From: Penelope pileata | Lineage: Eukaryota > Chordata > Aves > Galliformes > Cracidae | Assembly (NCBI GenBank): GCA_013396635.1 | Contig: WBMW01000212.1 | Span: forward strand, 248,001 to 312,000 | DNA: 64,000 bases | Direction: 5' to 3' | Part shown: positions 58,471 to 64,000 of the stretch, one piece after another | Position numbering within the stretch: the first letter of the stretch is position 1 | Layout: each line of letters opens with the position of its first letter | The notes under the pieces: generated by a model | What the model saw: only the letters and a program-made list of their open reading frames with translations | Told to the model about the DNA's origin: nothing | The model's database searches: none | Made by a program: the position numbers and the translations under genes

Positions 58471-58598
58471 ATGGCACCCATTGACGTTCCTTGATGCTTG
58501 TTGAGTATTTATGGAGACCAAACACTGGATGTGAGCGCCGTGAGGCAGTGGGTGGTGTGTTTCAGCAGTGTCAACAGCAACAGTGGTCACTTAGGTTG
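58471..58598 (+). mobile_element. Galluhop-like mariner fragment (N-terminal transposase part)
   Basis: Bases 58475-58598 follow, in the opposite orientation, the - strand sequence of the deleted mariner at about 17436-17300: CCCATTGACGTTC, TATTTATGGAGACCAAAC, TGGATGTGAGC, GTGGGTGGTGTGTTTCAGCA and CAGTGGTCAC. It includes the part coding for the MSTVRWWVVRFS-like piece. No terminal repeats are found at either side, so it is a decayed fragment of a second copy. Confidence 0.75.
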
Positions 58599-58811
58599 CA
58601 GAAAACCTTTCTAGAGGTAAAACATGGCCACTGAGCTTGTATGTATTTGCTGTGCGGAGCACAGGGGGAGAAGGAATATGTTTTCCCTTGTAGTGCCCTT
58701 AGGAACCTAACTTTTCTGCCTGCTCTTTCTAAGTGAAGTTGACCTTCCTGATAAAACAGCTATCTTAACATATGCATATGTTCAGATATTAATATATTTT
58801 AACATCCAATA

Positions 58812-58902
58812 TTAACATATTTCAATCCTATGATGTTAAGATATCATAAAATAACTACGATATCATACGATATTTTAGCATCATATGATTAAAATATGTT
58901 AT
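58812..58902. repeat. AT-rich imperfect inverted repeat (35-bp arms)
   Basis: 58812-58846 and the reverse complement of 58868-58902 match over about 35 bases with a few mismatches (TTAACATATT...CTATGATGTTAAGATATCA against ATAACATATT...ATATGATGCTAAAATATCG). The spacer is 21 bases. It could be a MITE-like hairpin or simple-sequence decay. Confidence 0.55.
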
Positions 58903-58972
58903 TCATACCTTGAGGACTATATATCAGCAATGAAAGCAGAATAATGTGGCAATGAAACATCACATTTCAAGA

Positions 58973-59092
58973 ACCGTGGAGATGTGGCACTTGGGGACAT
59001 GGCTCAGTGGGCATGGTGAGACAGGCTGGGGTTGGACTTGGTGATCTTAGAGGTCTTTTCCAACCTTCACGATTCTATTAGTCTATGAATAG
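58973..59092 (+). mobile_element. CR1 3'-terminal fragment
   Basis: GGTTGGACTTGGTGATCTTAG, AGGTCTTTTCCAACCTTCAC and the decayed tail GATTCTATTAGTCTATGAAT on the + strand. Only about 120 bases of the 3' end are present. Confidence 0.85.
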
Positions 59093-62000
59093 TCATAAAT
59101 GTAACTCCACCTGTGACTGAATAAATACCTTTATCAATCCTTCAGTGCAGGAATCCAGGTATTGCTTCTTCCATATGGGTCTAAAGGCATGATTAAGAGT
59201 CTCAATGATCTTTTCCTTCAGTGTACCAGGGAAAAAAAAAAAAAAAAGAAAAGAAACAGTATTCTGCTTTTGCTATTTGCTATAAATGAGGTACTTCAAA
59301 GACTGCGTCAGATTTTAAATTGTGAACTGGATATAAAGTGAAAAGGATATTGCAGATAGAAAAGTGGCTGGGACTGAAAGAAAAAGTCAAAATATTTTAG
59401 AAAATTACCACTCAGAACTACTTCCCACTATTTAATACTTCCTTTCAAATAGTTTTACTTTGGTCTAAGCAGATTGTAATTCTCAAAGGAAATATTATAT
59501 TGAACTTCCACTTGCTATAAGCCTTTGCTTAGATAAAAAAGGCTTTTTATGTTAGAAAGAAAGAATTGTTCTGCTTTCCTAGTTATAAACTCAGCGGATC
59601 TTTTAGTGATTTCTTTCCACATAAAGTGATGCTCATAAATGCCATTTAATAGTGTCTTATATTTGGTGTATTCAAAGACTGTCAATTTTACAGTAATGGA
59701 ATATATATAAACCAAGTAGAATTAAAAAGAGTGAGAGAAAATGAAATTGTATATTGAAAAATCAAGCTGTTCAAAAACAACATTCAGTCCCCAGAAATGC
59801 CTCGCAGGTGCCAGAGCCAATGTTAAGGCAATCTTGATGATCAAATCAGATAATTTTTTTGCTTATTAAATGGAGAAAGAGATTGAACTCCTTTTAGCAA
59901 GTAAATAAGTGTCTGAGAGGAAAGTCTGAATTTTTTTGAAGAAAAAAAAGAGTAGCCCCAAACTGCCTTACACGTGAGATTTTTGTTTGAAGGAGCTACA
60001 AGGATTAGATTTTCAACAGCTGTGATACATCAGGAAGGATCAAACTTCCCAAGGCTTCTTTGAAAATCCCATCCTGGAGAGTTACAGTAGGTGGTGGGAG
60101 ATGTGTTTAGTGCACTTCCTTTGAAGTGTAATTTTTATTTATGAAAATATTAGAGTTCAGTATGTTAAACTCCAAAATAAAGGAAAGAAAGGATCCTGGG
60201 AAGACTGAGGATTAGAGAATCTGTTATAATCTCTATTGCAAGACTCTTGCAGAATCCTACAATCAGCAATCATCCGAAAGGTCTTAAGTAGATGTTTATC
60301 TACATTTTTGGGAACATTAATATTTTGGAAATAGTAAATACCATGGAAAAACTGCTTCCACATTTCAATATGAAAATACTGGCCTACCTACACTTTTGGT
60401 CTGATAACTGAGCAGGAGGAGCACATCTGCACAGCAAGCAATTGAATTGCACAGAATGAATATGAACATTTATTTTTAAGAAGTTGTTTGTCTGTTATAG
60501 GACTTGCTCCCTGGTGGCATCACCTTTGTAGCAAGCCCAGGAGAACCTGGTAGCTTGAACTCCATGTTGCACCTCAATTACTGGGGAGTTGTTTTCACAG
60601 GATTAAGGTAGCCTGTTTAAATTACTCTTGGTAGAAAATGAAAAGCTCTGATAGATCATCTTCATGTGATACAAGAACAGGTGATTTCCAAATGGGTTTT
60701 CCTGCCCTCCTTTGCTTTCCTGGCCTCACGTTCCACTACCTACTTTTTGTTTTTGGTTGTGACCATGCAGTTGAGCTGGGAGCAGGCTGGAGATCTGACC
60801 TTGCAAAAACTCCAGACGACTCCTCCCAGCACAACTCCAGTAAATTGGGAATGTCTCTCCCTTAGCTCTGCCAGTTTATTGAATCCTTTCCACAAGAACA
60901 CTGTGGTGGATGCAAGGTTGTGGGCAGCATTGTCACTGCCTGAAGTAATCGTCATCTGGGGAACTTTCGCTCACCTTCAGGTATCACTCATCTGGTTTAA
61001 AACAATAGGTTTGATTTTACACTAGGAAAAGAGGAGTAAAACTTGCAGCAGTGCTAGCTGCAAGTCATTTCCAACTCTGTTGCCTTCCTACTGGTGTAGG
61101 TTGCTGACGATGGACAGCCCTGGACACCTGAAAACCTTCAGGAATCCCACAAGGACACTGCATAGACTGGCAGAAGGTGTCTGGCATGCCTTGGTATCTC
61201 CTTTTAGAACCCACCAGGAAGAGTGAAATACAAATGTCAAAGAATGCATAAGTAATTGTTTAATTTCTGTAACTTGGCTTTATTTAATTAGTTGCAATCT
61301 ACTTTGGGTCTGTGTGCAATTTCTCTTCTTGATTATATTCGTGAATAATTAAATATACTTCCAACCATTTTAGCTCACAAATAAATTACATCTTATGTAG
61401 TTTCTAATGTAAACTGGGTATATCTCTGTCATAAAAGGCATCTTTCCAAAATCTGAGTTGGTTATAGCTCTTGACCCTGGTCGTGCAGTACACGACAAAT
61501 GTGTGTAACCTTTATGCATATGAATCATCTCTAACTGAAATCTGTTAGGATGCACTCATCTCTACACTGACTGGCCTCTGTAATGGATCATAGTTCTCAT
61601 GCTGCATAAGAAGTATGACACAATCTCACACAAAACCTAATCTATAGGGAAATAAAAAAGTACCTATGATATAAACCATAACTTTAATGGTCTAGTAAAT
61701 TACTGTAAGGAAATACTATTTCATATTGAACTGATTTGGAACAACATATTTTAGTTCAATAATCTGAAGTAAATTATGCAGATGTGGGTATGCCATTTTT
61801 CATTAAAAAGCAAACACTCAGCTGAAATACTTACCTGACTAAATTTCCCAGCATATTCCATTCCATGAGATATATGGATATTTCCACTCTGCATTTAAGT
61901 TGTACAAGTACTGAAGGCTACTTATAAAAATCTCTGAAACATTAATAGAAATGCTGAAAAATTAGTTTTATCCATGCAATAAAATAATCTGTTTTTTGTT

Positions 62001-64000
62001 AATCTCTGTTTAGTAGCCTAATCATTTTAAATAAATAACCCTGGTGCCACCATTCATTAGTGTGCTCACTTCAGCAGCTCCTCTGCAATAAAATTGGTTT
62101 GTGTATGCTGCAGGGACTTGGCTTGTGCATGCCAGCAAGCAGCAGAGCCTGAATGGTCCACTGAAGAGAATGAGCCAGAGGCGGTGGTGAGTACAGCATG
62201 GGCTGGGCAGTGCCCTCCTTGAGGAAGACACATCAGGCCGGCAGGGTGAGAGAGACAGGGTCCACATGCAGTCCTAGGCCAAATGAAGTCATGAGCCAAT
62301 TTCAGGCTGAGTCCAGGGGGTCTTGTGACGGACTGCAGGAAGGAGGAATGGAGAGAAGGCCACCTGCAGCCTGGGTGCAAGGTCTGTCCTGGAACCCTGC
62401 AAACCGGGACTGCTTGTCTCCTCCCTTCCTGTGCTCCTTAGGATGTGGTGGTGACCAGACTAAGTTAATCACCTTAAATAAGCCTGTGATGTAGCCTTAG
62501 TTTTGTAGTTCATAATAAGAGACTGTAACTCTTTCAAAAATGTTGCAAGCTTCTCTTAAGGAGAACATAACTTTAAAGACTTCCTTTGAAGAAAAACTTT
62601 CACTTATATTGAACAGCTGATACACAATCCTGAAACTCAACAAAAAACCAAAAGAAAGAAGAAGTCTATCCAGTTTCTCGAGATTTTTTCCTTTGCCAGG
62701 GCTTGTGTATGCAGACTTGCCAATATGCAAACCATCGGGGACAGAGAAAAGATCTGACACTGACTGCTAAATTAAAGATCTCATCACTAAATAAATTTAA
62801 CTCATAAAGTAATTCCCTTAAAGATTCTCAGAAAATTACCTTTTAATCAAAGAGTAAGTGTGCTAATTCTAAGTATGATTCAGTACATTTGTTATTCATA
62901 ATAAATAGGATGAATTGTTGCATAACTGAGTGTAAAACTATGCAGTTTCAACCAGAAAACTCTCATTTTCATGCCGATAATAAAGGCTGTATCGCATTAT
63001 GCCTAATCACAGCAGGCCAGAAGACTCCTCTGTGCACAGTTAAATAGCAATATGCAGAACAGCTAGGGATTATTAGTAGATTAATTGTATGTATAACAAA
63101 CCAGACAGTGGAGTACAGTGGTATGGATAATGTGGTTTCAGCCAAGCCCGAGAATGTGATCTACCCTTGTGCCCTTTTGTTTTCAAAAGAAGCAGGGAAT
63201 GCTGGATAGAGGACATGGGCTGTGGCGTAGCTTCACCTCCTGAGCTACTAGCAGCAGGTACTGCAGTATGTACTGCTGTGATGCACGAGAAGTGTAAGCC
63301 AAAACACAGTAATATTCTTTTCCCTCTGCTGTGAAGGAGTCTTATACTACCATTTAGCTCAGTAACATTAGAAATGTACAGCTGTAATGTGCCTCTCTCT
63401 GCTTATGTGTTTTGAGGCTCACCTTGCCTCCATCAGGTCATATTAGACAAGCTCCGATCATGCTGCACTTCAAGGGTGCAGATAAAAGTGCAAGAAATCT
63501 CCAGGTTCCCCAGTCATGGAACAACTTATTTTCACATTCCCTTTGTGTTACCAGTTACCGTTTAGTTTATGCGTTGCAAGAAAAAAGGTTTATATCCTTC
63601 TTAAAAGAAGAAAAACTATTCCTGTTTAAATACTCTTGTTGAAGTTTTCATTATCCACTGAAGGGCTAATCCCTTTCTGAATGCTATTCAAGCTCTTGGC
63701 TTTTATCTCACTCACAGATAAACAAAAGGCATTATAATTATTACTGAGGGAAACTGGCTCAGCTACTACAGTTGTATCAAGATCTCCAATTTTAGCCAAG
63801 ACAGACGCTGTGAAAAGTGAGAGTTTAGGAGTAGAATTTAAAGAAATACCAAGGCTCTATATTTTTTGTATTTGTGTTTATACCTTTTACTCAAATTATG
63901 AAGATGGCCATGGTTTGAAAACTATCATATCGTTCTTGAAACTGGTGTCTATGCAAGTATCGACAGAAGATAAGACACAGCCTTTGCTTTTCCCCGGATG
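59093..64000. other. No gene recognised (about 4.9 kb)
   Basis: AT-rich, with an A-rich tract at 59230-59256. The frames at 60638-61025 (+) and a GC-richer patch at 62100-62460, with overlapping frames on both strands, show no domain or splice-paired exon. Nothing further recognised to the window end. Confidence 0.45.
59230..59256. repeat. A-rich tract
   Basis: A run of about 17 A followed by G(A)4G(A)3; simple low-complexity sequence not attached to a recognisable element. Confidence 0.7.

Noticed and set aside
60638..61025. 75- and 119-codon overlapping frames on +
   Set aside because: The two phases overlap, with no recognisable family and no splice context.
62022..62494. Frames of 81-104 codons on both strands in a GC-richer patch
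   Set aside because: High GC alone makes such frames likely; no domain or exon borders found.
1..64000. tRNA, rRNA or other known RNA genes
   Set aside because: Scanning by eye found no tRNA box A/B pairs with a cloverleaf and no rRNA-like blocks; a covariance-model search would be needed to exclude small RNAs.

Overview
The window looks like draft nuclear DNA from a bird. The evidence is many CR1 LINE copies ending in the avian ATTCTATG octamer tail, solo LTRs with 5-bp target duplications like those of avian ERVL-type retroviruses, pieces of a Galluhop-like mariner, AT-rich non-coding DNA, and a vertebrate gene with standard GT-AG introns. A run of N at 46483-46623 marks an assembly gap. 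The bird order cannot be fixed from this sequence alone; a Galluhop-like mariner would fit, but not prove, a galliform.

The only host protein gene I can support lies at 1633-8086 on the + strand. It is a four-exon member of the SLC7 light-chain amino-acid transporters, best matched to SLC7A13 (AGT1/XAT2). Exons 1633-2365, 5155-5286, 6712-7076 and 7841-8086 join in frame to an intact protein of 491 residues with about 12 membrane segments. It keeps the GSIVGAGIF helix-1 motif and an extracellular Cys143 at the place where light chains bond to the heavy chain. Intron 1 carries two CR1 tails that form a perfect 63-nt inverted repeat, one arm ending 48 nt before exon 2.

Upstream (1-937) is the end of an unidentified LTR on the - strand next to a truncated CR1. 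Downstream (about 8.9-64 kb) I see no further host exons. That part holds CR1 copies of several ages, among them a young copy at about 12.49-13.99 kb with an open reverse-transcriptase frame, inserted in or beside a much older CR1. It also holds a near-identical relative at 46.17-46.81 kb broken by the N gap, an internally deleted mariner at 17.09-17.67 kb with a second fragment at 58.47-58.60 kb, and two complete solo LTRs of one family in opposite orientation (27804-28381 and 30340-30883), each with perfect 5-bp target duplications. The rest is AT-rich sequence with a few hairpins, short repeats and homopolymers.

I did not find an undescribed multi-gene system. The observations most worth checking are the intronic CR1 inverted repeat in the transporter gene, the conserved state of the avian SLC7A13-like protein compared with its mammalian counterpart, the undersized assembly gap, and the fragment of the same mariner lying beside an AT-rich inverted repeat.
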